A DNA stretch of 64,000 bases from Yponomeuta sedellus (GCA_934045075.1 OW203721.1:19264714-19328713), one strand, 5' to 3'. Positions 1 to 9,839 are shown, numbered from the stretch's first letter. Program-made: numbers and translations. The notes: generated by a model from the letters alone, not told the origin.

Positions 1-1100
1 GCGAAATAAATTACAATAAAAAAATATCCAATTTAGGTCCTACCAGAAATCTCCTTTAGATATTAATGTAAATTATAACAGCTTAACGATAGAAAAAGTG
101 GAATGTTTTAACTTGCTTGACTTTAACATACATAATAAACGCAAACTTCAATTGTAAATCTCACATAAACCACATAAAAACAAAACTCTCCAAATGTAAT
201 CTCCTAAACGCTCTCTTTAAATTAAAGAACAAACACTGCAACAGCTCTTTCAGCGTAATATGCTTACTCTTGGCTATGACATGGGGTGATGTTGTAGGGT
301 AATAGCGTGAATGCACACGAATTATTCATACTACATAGGAAATGTTTCGGAATAATAGCGCAAATAAAATATAGGTAAAATACAAATTACTTACGCATTT
401 GTTTTCATAATCATTTCATTTCATAAAATACAAATTACTTACGCTAACATCATACTAATTCTATGTCTGTACTCGTATATTTATAAAGAAAAGAAACACA
501 AATTTCTCGAAAAAAACGTGTGACTTTTCAATTTCCGGATCATACATACTTCATGTTGCATCCCGACGAATTTTCCACGTGGTCAAATCAGTTTGACAAA
601 ATAGTTTATTACTCGTTAAATTGTAAAGCCTACTTAGCCGTGATAGTTTTCCTTTTAAGTTCATTATAATGTGCTACTGCCATGATTTTTTTACGTTTCT
701 ACAATCAATGGCTTAGCCGGGAGAAGGGAGTTTTGTTTTATAATTTTGAAAATTACCTTGCACCACTGCTGGACGTCACCGATAGTGACTCAGACAAATT
801 GGAAACCGACTTTTACATTATTTATTTGCCTTCGAAATGAAGGCGGCCGTAGTTGGGTAGGCGGGTTTAACTTAGACTAACGTCTGGGTTAATAAAGCGC
901 TCTTACCAGTCATAGTGAAAACGATGGACGTCTATCTAGCGCCAAATCTTACCCCATGTACAATATTGTGCTTACCACGTGTGTTTTTGGTAAGTTCTAT
1001 GCGGCAGAATTATTTAGGCACCGCCGCTATCAGCCATCTTCGGATTTGACTAGATTTTCCGACGTTATACTACAGGGTAACCGAAGTTGAAAGATTAAAG
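1..1100. other. No gene recognised
   Basis: This A+T-rich stretch has no convincing reading frame, splice-linked exon or RNA gene. The longest open frames are short and have no recognisable composition or motif. A short direct repeat around 'ataaaatacaaattacttacg' occurs near 370-395 and 423-443. Confidence 0.5.
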
Positions 1101-1104
1101 GCAT

Positions 1105-1190
1105 TTTTTTGAAAGGAAATGAAAGGAAAAGGTTTTATTCAAAGTAGCGCAGAAACTGTGGCTTAATGAACGTTACAATTCAAACTAGGT
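1105..1190 (+). repeat. Dispersed repeat F, copy 1
   Basis: The stretch from 'ggttttattcaaa' to 'aacgttacaattcaaact' recurs with few differences at 61940-62005. Two copies 60 kb apart without coding content indicate an interspersed element, perhaps the end of a retroposon. The class cannot be told from two short copies. Confidence 0.6.
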
Positions 1191-1264
1191 GTAGGTATAG
1201 ACTATAAACGTCGCACTCCAGGGCACAGACCTTTTCTCAGAGAAATTAATTATTTAATTACCAA

Positions 1265-1385
1265 CCTTCTTAATTACCAACCACGCTTCCCCACGGATTG
1301 GCAATTTCAACGGCTGAGGTTTGAATACCTCAGACACTCAGGTTTCTTCACAACGTTTTCTTTAGCGTTTGCGAGTGATATTGCA
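1265..1385 (+). repeat. Microsatellite-associated interspersed repeat J, copy 1
   Basis: This contains the phrases 'attaccaaccacg', 'ggattggcaatttcaa', 'cctcagacactcaggttt' and 'acgttttctttagcg'. The same succession recurs at about 28820-28965, 47650-47770, 59020-59175 and 63925-64000, and inverted at 52575-52720 and 59900-60025. Such repeats, often next to GA microsatellites, are known to be abundant in Lepidoptera. It is a non-coding dispersed family. Confidence 0.65.
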
Positions 1386-1398
1386 ACTATAACTGCAC

Positions 1399-2061
1399 GG
1401 GTCCCCTACGTAGTTTCGATAGCCGTTGTTGCGAAAAACGTTGTATCGAATTTTTTTCCCGCTGCCTCATAAGTTCGAAAGCTTATGGACTCGAATGCTG
1501 TAGTGGCGAAAGACGCTGTTTCGAAAAAAATTTTCACTGCCTCATACGCTCGAATGCTTGTTTGTTTTTTACACTTTATTGCGCAATAAAACTTAAATAA
1601 CGTACAATGTGATAAAAATTACGTACACCTTCGCTCCATCAACGTTCAATAGTCATATAGTTCTGTTATTGTTGGCAATTAATAGCCTTATAAACCTTTT
1701 TTGTGCATAGATACTCGCATAAGTACTCGTTTGTACTAATACCTACTTATAATTGATTAATTTCGAAACTTGATACCACTTCAGTAGTAATTGTTATAGA
1801 TCAGTACTAGATTTTTTGTTACACGTAGAAAATTTGTTAAATAATAATAACTGTAGATTTAAACTAAATTTGTTTTGTTTTATTCACTACTTGATTTTTT
1901 TATACGCATTAAGACGGAATGAATCGTAATGACAAGCATTCGAGCGTATGAGGCAGCTTATGTAATAGCTTATATAAGCTTTCGAACTTGTGAGGCAGCG
2001 GGTAAAAAAATTGATACAACGTTTTTCGCAACAACGGCTATCGAAACTATGTAGGGGACCC
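1399..2061. mobile_element. Non-autonomous DNA transposon with 8-bp target duplication
   Basis: The element starts GGGTCCCCTAC and ends with the inverted form GTAGGGGACCC. The terminal inverted repeat continues for about 90 bp with few mismatches. The motif CTGCCTCATA or a near match recurs twice near each end as subterminal repeats. It is flanked by an exact 8-bp direct repeat, AACTGCAC, at 1391-1398 and 2062-2069, so both borders are certain. No transposase frame is present in 663 bp, so it must be mobilised in trans. An 8-bp duplication fits hAT, Merlin or P-like groups, but the termini do not clearly match one. Confidence 0.88.
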
Positions 2062-2927
2062 AACTGCACAAATAACCGCCATACCCACTGGGCTATCGCC
2101 GCTAAAATACCTACGCCTAATTGTGCAGTGAAATGTGCTATGAACAACAAGCAGTTGGAATTCGTTTTCGCTCGCACGTATCATCAGGAAACAATTTATG
2201 GTAAAATAGTTTTCAGAAATGTTAATCAACGTGCACGTCATTCATGACGCACAATACAACAGATTCACAGTATGATTTACTCTTTGGGCCAGTTTCTGAA
2301 TTGAGAATTTGAGAGAGAGAGAAATAATTTTTCAACGGCACAATACTAAAAACATAACAAAACAGTAACAAATTCACAAAACAAAACATTAACAGGTACA
2401 CAAAGTTAATAACAAAACATTAACAGATACACAAATAAGATAAAATAACATTAACATTACAAAGAAACAGAGAAAAACAGTAAACAAGGAAATTAAATAC
2501 AAAAAATTATATTTTTAGGATAGACATTTTTAGATTAAATAAAAGAAGCTACCAAATATAAATATGTAAAGTTATATAAATATGTAGTACAAATCAAGAA
2601 ATCATCCTTGGTACAAATGGATTTCCAAATAAATAATAATTATTATCTATGTTTAGTTTAAAGTATTGACCCTACAGCGCTGATATTCTGTCGAGACCAT
2701 AGTGCGTGTTAGTCGCGTGTTTGTGAAAAAGAAAGAAGATAAAAGATATTGAACGTAAATTAAACAGTTTGAGAAGTGTATGCCTAATTAGATGGTATGT
2801 AAAATGTAGTGTGATGTAATGTGTCTGTGCAGTCTGCAGTCTGTGTGTGGGGATACTGTTCAAATAAATTACTTGGTAAAGCATATTGTGATACAAAACA
2901 ACTTTGACTTGCGATTTGCCGGCATAA

Positions 2928-2969
2928 GATAGATAGATATAGGTAGGTAGGTAGGTAGGTAGGTAGGTT
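2928..2969 (+). repeat. GATA/GGTA microsatellite
   Basis: A run of GATA units passes into GGTA units. It lies inside the nested insert of the surrounding MITE and has no coding role. Confidence 0.9.
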
Positions 2970-2994
2970 ATAAAAGGAAACTAAGTTAATACTT

Positions 2995-3093
2995 ATGGTT
3001 GACTTTAGCAGTAAGACCGCCAATTGTACTCTGTATCTTTACATGTTTTATAATATGTGCTGAGGTATACAATAAAGAATATTCTTATCGTAT
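2995..3093 (+). repeat. Retroposon 3' end (E family)
   Basis: This ends 'caataaagaatattcttatcgtatct'. Nearly the same ending occurs at about 14545-14575. Related ends that run into TATC repeats occur at 3630-3722 and 21165-21262, and inverted at 3766-3810 and 51411-51510. A shared 3' end with variable 5' extent is what 5'-truncated non-LTR elements or SINEs leave behind. Confidence 0.55.
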
Positions 3094-3339
3094 CTTAAGT
3101 AACGTTCTGTCACGCTCTTTGCTGAGAAATTCGAAGAGGCAGCACTACAGTTAAGTATTTACTTAGCGAAATTCTCAATTCAGAAACTGGCCCTTAGTCT
3201 TATTAATCTGTGATTTACTCTGCCAAAGTTAGTCTCAGACTCAAATCTGCGGTCTCAGATTAATTAACTTGAGTCGTCATTTTTTATATTATTTTTTGTG
3301 CAATATAGAAGAAATAATAATAATAATATTTTTTAGAAC

Positions 3340-3540
3340 ATAAAGCCTAGAACGTAGTATCAACAGCCTAGGACTTAATCAATTTCCGCTAAAAACTGCT
3401 TTTAAGGCCCTATGTTCCAGACTGTAGGTTCTAAAAATTGTTGTCATTGTTTACTGTTTGAAAAAAACGCATTATAAAACAAGTTATGATTTTTATTCCG
3501 TTGGTGGCGCTAGTTAGCACCCCAAAGCGCCTTAATTAAT
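3340..3540 (+). repeat. Dispersed repeat C, copy 1
   Basis: This contains 'tgtaggttctaaaaattgttgtca' and 'gttggtggcgctagttagcacc'. The same blocks recur in the same order at 45745-45885 and 48430-48665, and partially at 18945-18972 and 56345-56402. It is non-coding and of unknown class. Confidence 0.6.
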
Positions 3541-3629
3541 AAAATTATAATAAAAATATTGTCACTAGCCGCATGCGATCAAGCGTAACGCGAAAAAATG
3601 CCGGGTGCTAGTCGACTTTGGCCCTTACT

Positions 3630-3810
3630 ACTTTAGTGATAAGGCAGCCGTCTGCACTCTTAGGTTAAGAAATATTTGTGCAACTTCCTTTTTGTACAAT
3701 AAATCGTTCTATATCTATCTAGTGATCGATAGTCTAAATTACATTCAACTTATATCAGTTGGTCGTTCATAGATAGATAGATAGATAGAGAACACTTTAT
3801 TGTACGTAAA
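3630..3810. repeat. Two retroposon 3' ends meeting at GATA repeats
   Basis: A plus-oriented end (about 3630-3722, 'ctcttaggttaagaaatatttgtg') is followed by a minus-oriented relative (about 3766-3810, GATA units then 'gaacactttattgtacgtaaaaatgg'). The two abut simple repeats of the TATC/GATA type, which suggests that the tails seeded the microsatellites. Confidence 0.5.
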
Positions 3811-3925
3811 AATGGAAATTAGGCTTGCTGGAAGAGAATTTTTCTTGCATTAAGCACGCCCTTGTACTTAGTGCTCATGTAATTAGTGCAAGAAAGAATT
3901 TAAATAAAATCTAAATATACCTACA

Positions 3926-4025
3926 TGGGCATTACCCCCAATGATGGCACAACGTTGAGCTATGGCGCTCATTAAGGGAGGGCTATGTCCAGCAGTGGAC
4001 TAATATAGCCTGAAGAAGAAGAAGA
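3926..4025 (+). repeat. Dispersed repeat B, copy 1
   Basis: The text 'gggcattacccccaatgatg ... gctatgtccagcagtggactaat' followed by a GAA-rich tail recurs at 18240-18340 and 57170-57245, inverted at 45497-45605 and 50872-50962, and partially at 42680-42715. The purine tail (gaagaagaagaag) suggests a retroposed element. Confidence 0.65.
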
Positions 4026-4785
4026 TACCTACAAAATACATTTTCTGTATTTCTCACAAGTTATCACAAGCCGCGAGGGATTCCAATCTCTCGAGATCTC
4101 GGGCCATTTTGCGAGATCCAGTATGGTGAAGGAACGAAGGAATTCCGTTCTTGAAATCTTGGTCAAGATCTCGACGGTAAGACAGTATTACTACGGGGAC
4201 TGTAAGACAGTATTACTACTATGGGTGCGCTGGCAACCCAGGCGACCAGTTGTCATTTTGAACAGCTGATATAATTTTAATTAAATAAACTAGTAAAACT
4301 TACTAAAAACCTAATATTAACTGTGTAAAGTGTTATTAAAGTAACAAACAATACCCATACGTGTTATTCAAGTGTTTACTTAAGTATTTCACCGATTTTC
4401 GCGACATCTAAGCGGCGACAGAGAACCGTTACGGTTGTATACATTGGACTCTAACGACATCATAAGGGGAGTATATTGTTCCTACCGGACATTTATTACA
4501 TGTTTTTACTGTGTTATTACATGCCTTCTCTTAATATAAGTGCCTTGTAACGCAACAATTAATAAGCGACAATAGTTGAAAAATTGCTAATCTTATTCAA
4601 CCCTCTCTTTGAAAAATAAAAATTTGCAAAGTGACAGATTTAGATTAAATTATAACTGTAACTAAAATAAATTCACAACACAAATACTGCTCAACTGTGG
4701 CAACTGTATTTGCTGTGTTTTCCTGTGGAAATACTGACGTTTTCCCCCCTGGTTGCATTTCAGTAATCCTACTACCTACAACACA

Positions 4786-6432
4786 ATGATGACGCGCAAG
4801 AATACCGCACGAGATAACGAGCAGCGCTTGAAGACAGCGCTACTGGAACTTCAAGCAACCAAACAGCAATGCCAACAGCTATTAGAGGAGCGGGAGGAGA
4901 GTGAGTTCGAGGTTCAAAGAATTGTGGAAAAGAACACCAAACTTAAAAATGATCTTGCTGAACTGGACATCATCTGCGAGGACCTCCGTGGACAGCGAGA
5001 TGAACTCCAAAAAATTGTTCATAAATATGATCAGTGCCGTGATACCCACGAAGTAGCACTTCAGCGCATAAAGCTACTGGAATATCAGCTTTCTGAAGCG
5101 CATAAAGAACTCAGTGTGCTACATCAACAAAACCTTGACAGAGAAAGTGAAAATATATCTTGTCTGTACAATGACTTAATAATCAACAATAGCACTAGTT
5201 GTCTTTCCTCACAAACTGAATCCTCCCAACCCAAAATGCCACTTCAAGGTTCCAACAAAATAAAACGGTACATTCGTACAAAAAGACATATTAAACGCAT
5301 CAATAAAGCCTTGAAAAGCAATAACCAGATTATGAAGTACATGGGTATTAAAAAACTTAATATTAGTCTGCAGAAGGACCTACTGGGCAACACAATGGAA
5401 CATCAAGTAATAACAAGTGAATATGAGAAAAAAATTCAGGATCTTCACTCCCACATTCATAGTTTAGAAAAATCACTCAGTGACTTAGGCAAGCAATACA
5501 CTGAGGCACAAGAGGAAATGGAGGCATATGCAGCAGAACTAACAGCCTTAGGTACATATAACATGGATCGATTTCAGTCGCTAAGCAACAAAATATCAGC
5601 GGGTTCTTCATGTGCATCTTGTAAAATTCTACAAGATCAGCCACCAGCATCAACATCATGCCTCACCACACGGCTGCATGGCCCCACTGAGGATACAAGT
5701 CCAGCTGCGTTGCGTCTACCTCCAAGCACTACTGAGATAACTCACAGCCAGCCTGAATCAACCACCATTAGCATGACTGGCCCGGCAGTAAAACAAGAAA
5801 GGAGGACTGTAATCTTCTCTGATAAGATAGGTGCAGGGTTAGGTCCTTTGTTGAATGACAGGCTGACACAAAATGTGCTGAATAAATGCTATCCCCATTC
5901 AAGTTTTACTGACATTGTTAAAGAGCTGTTCAAAAGCCCAATACAGAACGACACAACCTACATTTTATTAGTAGGAAATAGCCAAGGTGTTAAAAAGACT
6001 GATATAAACAATATATTTGAAGTATATGGTCAAGCTAAAGATGTCCAACGGTGGATGGGAAAATTAGTGTTTTGCGCTTTCCCATATTCTCAGTCCCTGT
6101 CAGCAAAAGAAAATAATGACATCCATAGCTTGAACATACACATTCACCATTTGACATGTCGTCATAGTGACATATCATTTTTTGATCTTAACAAATTTGT
6201 TAAGAATTACTTTTTGACGCGAGATACTGTGTACCTCACGAAAAATAGTCGACGTAAGTTAGCTACTTTGTTAGCTTACAATATTTTTGACTCTGTGGTT
6301 ATAGGAATTATAACACAACCTGATAGGAATGACAACCGTGTTACTAGTATTAGTAATAATTCAATAGCGGGCTCAAACACACAGTCAATGGCTTTAAACT
6401 GCCATCGCAGACAAAGGAAAACCCTAAGTTAG
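4786..6432 (+). CDS. Non-LTR retrotransposon ORF1 protein (548 aa)
   Basis: This is probably the nucleic-acid-binding, particle-forming protein of the element. I chose the ATG at 4786, the first of two adjacent ATGs; the frame is open further upstream but without another ATG. Residues about 10-115 are rich in Leu/Glu/Lys with heptad spacing and predict a long coiled coil, and a second helical segment lies near 210-250. A basic stretch (KIKRYIRTKRHIKR) sits near 165-180. The C-terminal part (residues about 340-480) has a VIFSDKIGAGLG ... YILLVGNSQG pattern. This loosely recalls the SGNH-hydrolase-like domain of some CR1 ORF1 proteins, but the usual catalytic motif is not intact, so this is only a suggestion. 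No CCHC zinc knuckle is evident. The stop at 6430 lies inside the ORF2 frame. Confidence 0.85.
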   Translation: MMTRKNTARDNEQRLKTALLELQATKQQCQQLLEEREESEFEVQRIVEKNTKLKNDLAELDIICEDLRGQRDELQKIVHKYDQCRDTHEVALQRIKLLEYQLSEAHKELSVLHQQNLDRESENISCLYNDLIINNSTSCLSSQTESSQPKMPLQGSNKIKRYIRTKRHIKRINKALKSNNQIMKYMGIKKLNISLQKDLLGNTMEHQVITSEYEKKIQDLHSHIHSLEKSLSDLGKQYTEAQEEMEAYAAELTALGTYNMDRFQSLSNKISAGSSCASCKILQDQPPASTSCLTTRLHGPTEDTSPAALRLPPSTTEITHSQPESTTISMTGPAVKQERRTVIFSDKIGAGLGPLLNDRLTQNVLNKCYPHSSFTDIVKELFKSPIQNDTTYILLVGNSQGVKKTDINNIFEVYGQAKDVQRWMGKLVFCAFPYSQSLSAKENNDIHSLNIHIHHLTCRHSDISFFDLNKFVKNYFLTRDTVYLTKNSRRKLATLLAYNIFDSVVIGIITQPDRNDNRVTSISNNSIAGSNTQSMALNCHRRQRKTLS

Positions 6433-9257
6433 GTATCAATTTAGTTGCACAAAATATACAGGGTTTTTCCGGCAAAGACAATTTAATTGAACTATTTTTA
6501 GCAGATTTCAATGTAGATATTTTGTGTTTAACAGAACATTGGCTGAAACATTCTGAAATGTCATTTACTTTAAAAGACTATTTAGCAGCAAGCACTTTTA
6601 ACCGACAACACTCAATAAGAGGAGGTTCAATGATCTTTGTCAAAAGTAGTTTGAAAATGAAAGAAAGAAAAGATATTGTCAGTCTATCTGTTGAACGTTT
6701 AATTGAGATATCGTGTGTGGAATTGGATAGGTATATAGTTATGTGTGTTTATAGGCCGCCACAATCAAATTATAATGAATTTGAATTACTTATGGAGGAT
6801 GCCTTAAAACGCCTATTCAGTACTACGAAGAGCATAGTGGTGTGTGGGGACTTCAATATAGATTTCTTAGTTCAAGGTCCACTTAAAACTAAACTCGCAA
6901 GCCTTTTCAGGTCATATAATTTAGATAATTTATTTACAGAACCCACTAGGACAACTGCTACTAGCGCTACCTGCATAGATAATGTCTTTTGCAATTGTGA
7001 ATATTTAGAAAAAGAAGTCATACATAAATTACAGTCGGACCATAGCGGGCTATGGGTAGTCCTACCGTCAGTACTGGAAGCAAAAAAATGCAATGAATTA
7101 AATTGTAGGCCAATAACAGAGAAAAAAATTGAATTATTTAAAAAAAATATAAACATAAAGTTCAATTCGTTGAATTTCGATAGCAATGATCCGAATACGT
7201 TATATCAAGTATTGTTTTCAACCATATCAAAAGAATTTGAACTTGTTTTTAACGTAAAAAAAATTACAGAGTTAAAAAGCGGGTTTTCAGAATGGGCAAC
7301 GCCAGGTATATATAGAAGTAGGAAAAGGCTTTATGAATTGTATGAAGAAAAACAATTCAATCACGATCCGACGTTCAAAGAGTACGTAAAAAAATATTCA
7401 AAAACTTTTAGACAAACTTGTTTAACAGCCAAATCGATAAGTATAAGTAAAAAAATTATGGCGTCTACTAATAAAATAAAAACAGTCTGGCAAGTAATTA
7501 ACAAAGAAACAGGTAAAACGAGACCTAAGGACCAGGGATTTGCGTTGAAGATCGAAGGTAAGTTAGTTAATTCGAAGAAGGACATAGCAGAAATATTTCA
7601 AACTTTTTTTAAAAACATGCCACTGCATATAACGGCTAGCTTAAATTCTTCCTCCCAATTAGCCGATACCTTACTTTTGGAAAGTACAAATCCATGTAAA
7701 GTTGACTTCCAATTCTCCCATATAACTACCTTAACTATTGTCAAAACATTTAAAGAGTTAAACTTAAAAAAGACTGAAGATTTGTGGGGGTTATCGGTTA
7801 AATTAATATCCACTATAATCAATATTCTAGCACCTTACCTTGCTTTGATTTTTAATAAATGTGTTGACCAGGGAACCTTTCCTAATCTATTAAAGTTAAG
7901 TAAAATCGTACCCTTGTTTAAAACTGGTGATAGTGAAGATCCAAATAATTTCAGACCTATAGCAATACTGCCGGTGCTAAGTAAAGTTTTTGAGAAAGTA
8001 ATATTACATCAATTGCAAACTCATTTTAGTATAAATAAGCTCTTCCATAAGAAACAGTTCGGGTTTACAAAAGGCCGCTCAACGACGGAAGCAGGCATAG
8101 CGTTAGTAAAGCATATCTTTGAGGCGTGGGAAGAGTCGCAGGATGCCATTGGGGTTTTCTGTGACCTTTCTAAGGCGTTTGACTGCGTTGACCACGAAAC
8201 ACTTCTCATAAAATTGCACCGATATGGTTTAAGTAATAAATCACTAAGTCTTCTTCGATCTTACTTAACAGACAGAACTGTAAAGGTTGATATTAATAGA
8301 GTTAAATCCTCGGGTTCTGATGTAAAAGTAGGAGTTCCTCAAGGTTCTATACTGGGTCCGTTCCTTTTTTTGGTATATATAAATGATTTGCCCTACCTAG
8401 TAGAAAAGCTTTCGCAGATAGTGTTGTTTGCAGATGATACTTCCTTAATTTTTAAAGTAAAGAGAGGTATAAGTAATGTAGACGATGTAAACAATGCTTT
8501 ATCTACTATTCTAAACTGGTTCACTATAAACAATCTGATGCTAAATGCAAAAAAGACAAAATGCATCAAATTCTCACTACCCAATGTTAAAAATGTTGAC
8601 ACGAGTTTAAAAATATCTGGTGAGAGGCTAGAGCTGGTAGAGTCCACGCTTTTTTTAGGTATAACGATAGACTCAAAACTGCAATGGGGTCAGCATATTG
8701 GAAAACTGTCGGGTCGGTTGAGTTCAGCAGCGTTTGCAGTCAGAAAAATTAGACAACTTACAGACGTGTCGACGGCGAGGCTGGTCTATTTTAGTTATTT
8801 TCACAGTGTCATGTCGTATGGTTTGTTATTATGGGGACGGGCAGCAGATATAGAAACCATATTTGTCTTGCAAAAAAGAGCAATAAGAGCTATTTACAAC
8901 TTAAACAGTAGAGAATCGCTAAGGGAGCGTTTTAAAGAAATAGGCATTCTTACACTGGCTTGCCAATATATATTCGATAATATAATGTATGTCCGAAAAA
9001 ATATAACAATGTTTAAATTAAATAGGGACGTTCATAACGTAAACACAAGGAATAGAAACAAGGTTGCTTGTACTAAATCCCGATTAGCCAAGGTAGGCAC
9101 ATCATTTGTAGGTTACTGCGTTCGTTTTTACAACAAAATTCCAGAACGTGTTCTATGCTTGTCTGAAAATAAATTTAAAACTTTCATTAAAAATTCGCTA
9201 TGTAAAAAGGCATATTATAGAATAGACGACTATATAAACGATCCTAATCCGTGGTAG
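6360..9257 (+). CDS. Non-LTR retrotransposon ORF2: APE endonuclease and reverse transcriptase
   Basis: The product would nick target DNA and reverse-transcribe the element RNA. The frame is open from 6360 to the stop at 9257. It has no ATG before the endonuclease domain, which begins with NIQGFSGK around 6450. Endonuclease landmarks in order are the Asn in QNIQG, the Glu in LCLTEHWL, YRPP, GDFNID and SDHSG. The reverse transcriptase follows with NFRPIAILPVLSKVFEK, motif A FCDLSKAFDCVDH, GVPQGSILGPFLF and the catalytic FADD (about 8428). The C-terminal region ends in VRFYNKIPE ... YYRIDDY, a pattern shared with relics elsewhere in the window. All key residues are present. The frame is -1 relative to ORF1 and overlaps it by 73 nt, so expression as an ORF1-ORF2 fusion by frameshifting, or by reinitiation, is likely. 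Confidence 0.92.
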   Translation, partial: FNSGLKHTVNGFKLPSQTKENPKLGINLVAQNIQGFSGKDNLIELFLADFNVDILCLTEHWLKHSEMSFTLKDYLAASTFNRQHSIRGGSMIFVKSSLKMKERKDIVSLSVERLIEISCVELDRYIVMCVYRPPQSNYNEFELLMEDALKRLFSTTKSIVVCGDFNIDFLVQGPLKTKLASLFRSYNLDNLFTEPTRTTATSATCIDNVFCNCEYLEKEVIHKLQSDHSGLWVVLPSVLEAKKCNELNCRPITEKKIELFKKNINIKFNSLNFDSNDPNTLYQVLFSTISKEFELVFNVKKITELKSGFSEWATPGIYRSRKRLYELYEEKQFNHDPTFKEYVKKYSKTFRQTCLTAKSISISKKIMASTNKIKTVWQVINKETGKTRPKDQGFALKIEGKLVNSKKDIAEIFQTFFKNMPLHITASLNSSSQLADTLLLESTNPCKVDFQFSHITTLTIVKTFKELNLKKTEDLWGLSVKLISTIINILAPYLALIFNKCVDQGTFPNLLKLSKIVPLFKTGDSEDPNNFRPIAILPVLSKVFEKVILHQLQTHFSINKLFHKKQFGFTKGRSTTEAGIALVKHIFEAWEESQDAIGVFCDLSKAFDCVDHETLLIKLHRYGLSNKSLSLLRSYLTDRTVKVDINRVKSSGSDVKVGVPQGSILGPFLFLVYINDLPYLVEKLSQIVLFADDTSLIFKVKRGISNVDDVNNALSTILNWFTINNLMLNAKKTKCIKFSLPNVKNVDTSLKISGERLELVESTLFLGITIDSKLQWGQHIGKLSGRLSSAAFAVRKIRQLTDVSTARLVYFSYFHSVMSYGLLLWGRAADIETIFVLQKRAIRAIYNLNSRESLRERFKEIGILTLACQYIFDNIMYVRKNITMFKLNRDVHNVNTRNRNKVACTKSRLAKVGTSFVGYCVRFYNKIPERVLCLSENKFKTFIKNSLCKKAYYRIDDYINDPNPW
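6393..6470 (+). promoter_or_regulatory. Candidate -1 ribosomal frameshift site
   Basis: In the ORF1 frame the codons read GCT TTA AAC, so the heptamer T TTA AAC (6393-6399) has the classical X XXY YYZ arrangement. Slipping by -1 enters exactly the ORF2 frame, 33 nt before the ORF1 stop. Downstream, GGAAAACCCT at 6416-6425 can pair with AGGGTTTTTCC at 6460-6470, giving a 10-bp stem with one bulge. The spacer from heptamer to stem is 16 nt, longer than the usual 5-9, which weakens the structural part. The heptamer placement is seen directly; its use is inferred. Confidence 0.65.
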
Positions 9258-9792
9258 TAAACCAATTCCACCGCGATTTTATTGTTAAGTATAGCTAAGT
9301 ATAACATATATTTTATAATACAAGTGTGTACAGACGACGTGATTGCATATTAATAACTATATGATACCTTATATAACTGACAAAAACTTAACTGCAAGTT
9401 TGCTAAAGGTCATTCGAATGGTAGCGTGGTGTTCGGGTCATCTATCTCCCTCCAAAATGGTTGAGACTGATGATGGCTGAGCACTGCGTTATGCTCGTGA
9501 ACGAGTGCTGTTCGTGTGTCTGGCCGCAGCACTTATGTTTTCCCCTATTATTGTGAGACATTTGACTAATGCTTTGGCATTTAGGGTTGTTAATGGCAAT
9601 CATGAAATCTTATTAGGTTTACATATGGCAACTGATGTATTTAGTTTTAAGATTATTTGAGAAAAGATGGTCAGAGTGGAGTTTTTTTTTTTCCGCTGCC
9701 TTTTTCTCCACTACAATACGGCCCGAAGGCGGCGGCTTACACTTTACATTGTACATTGACATTCAGCAAATAGAATGTAAATTCTTTACGTT

Positions 9793-9838
9793 GAAATAAA
9801 ATTATTTGAATTTTGAATTTGAATTTTGAATTTTGAAC
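9793..9838 (+). repeat. 3' terminal TTTGAA repeats of the non-LTR element
   Basis: AAATAAAA is followed by irregular repeats of TTTGAA/TTTTGAA up to about 9838. Short terminal repeats of this sort mark the 3' ends of many non-LTR elements that lack poly(A) and set the right border of the insertion. Confidence 0.7.
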
Positions 9839-9839
9839 T

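Larger units (their letters stand above)
2286..3194. mobile_element. MITE D copy 1, enlarged by a nested retroposon
   Basis: The ends are inverted copies of each other: GGGCCAGTTTCTGAATTGAG at 2286 and CTCAATTCAGAAACTGGCCC ending at 3194. A shorter relative at 45941-46140 has the same ends and the same inner text ('acgctctttgctgagaaattcg'). Here that text appears only at 3097-3194. The roughly 780 bp between the left end and this block ends in 'aataaagaatattcttatcgtatct', a retroposon-type 3' end, so it looks like a nested insertion. There is no transposase. Confidence 0.7.
4220..9838 (+). mobile_element. CR1/Jockey-like non-LTR retrotransposon, near full length
   Basis: Two long open frames (a coiled-coil ORF1 and an endonuclease plus reverse transcriptase ORF2) are followed by a roughly 580-bp 3' UTR with AATAAA-like text. 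The 3' end carries short TTTGAA-type repeats. There are no LTRs. I could not find the exact 5' end or a target duplication, so about 4220 is an estimate from the start of distinctive text upstream of ORF1. Both frames are undamaged, so the copy is probably young. The clade is inferred from the two-ORF layout, the APE-type endonuclease and the simple-repeat 3' end. Relics of related C-terminal coding sequence lie at 22430, 46440 and 62250. Confidence 0.88.
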
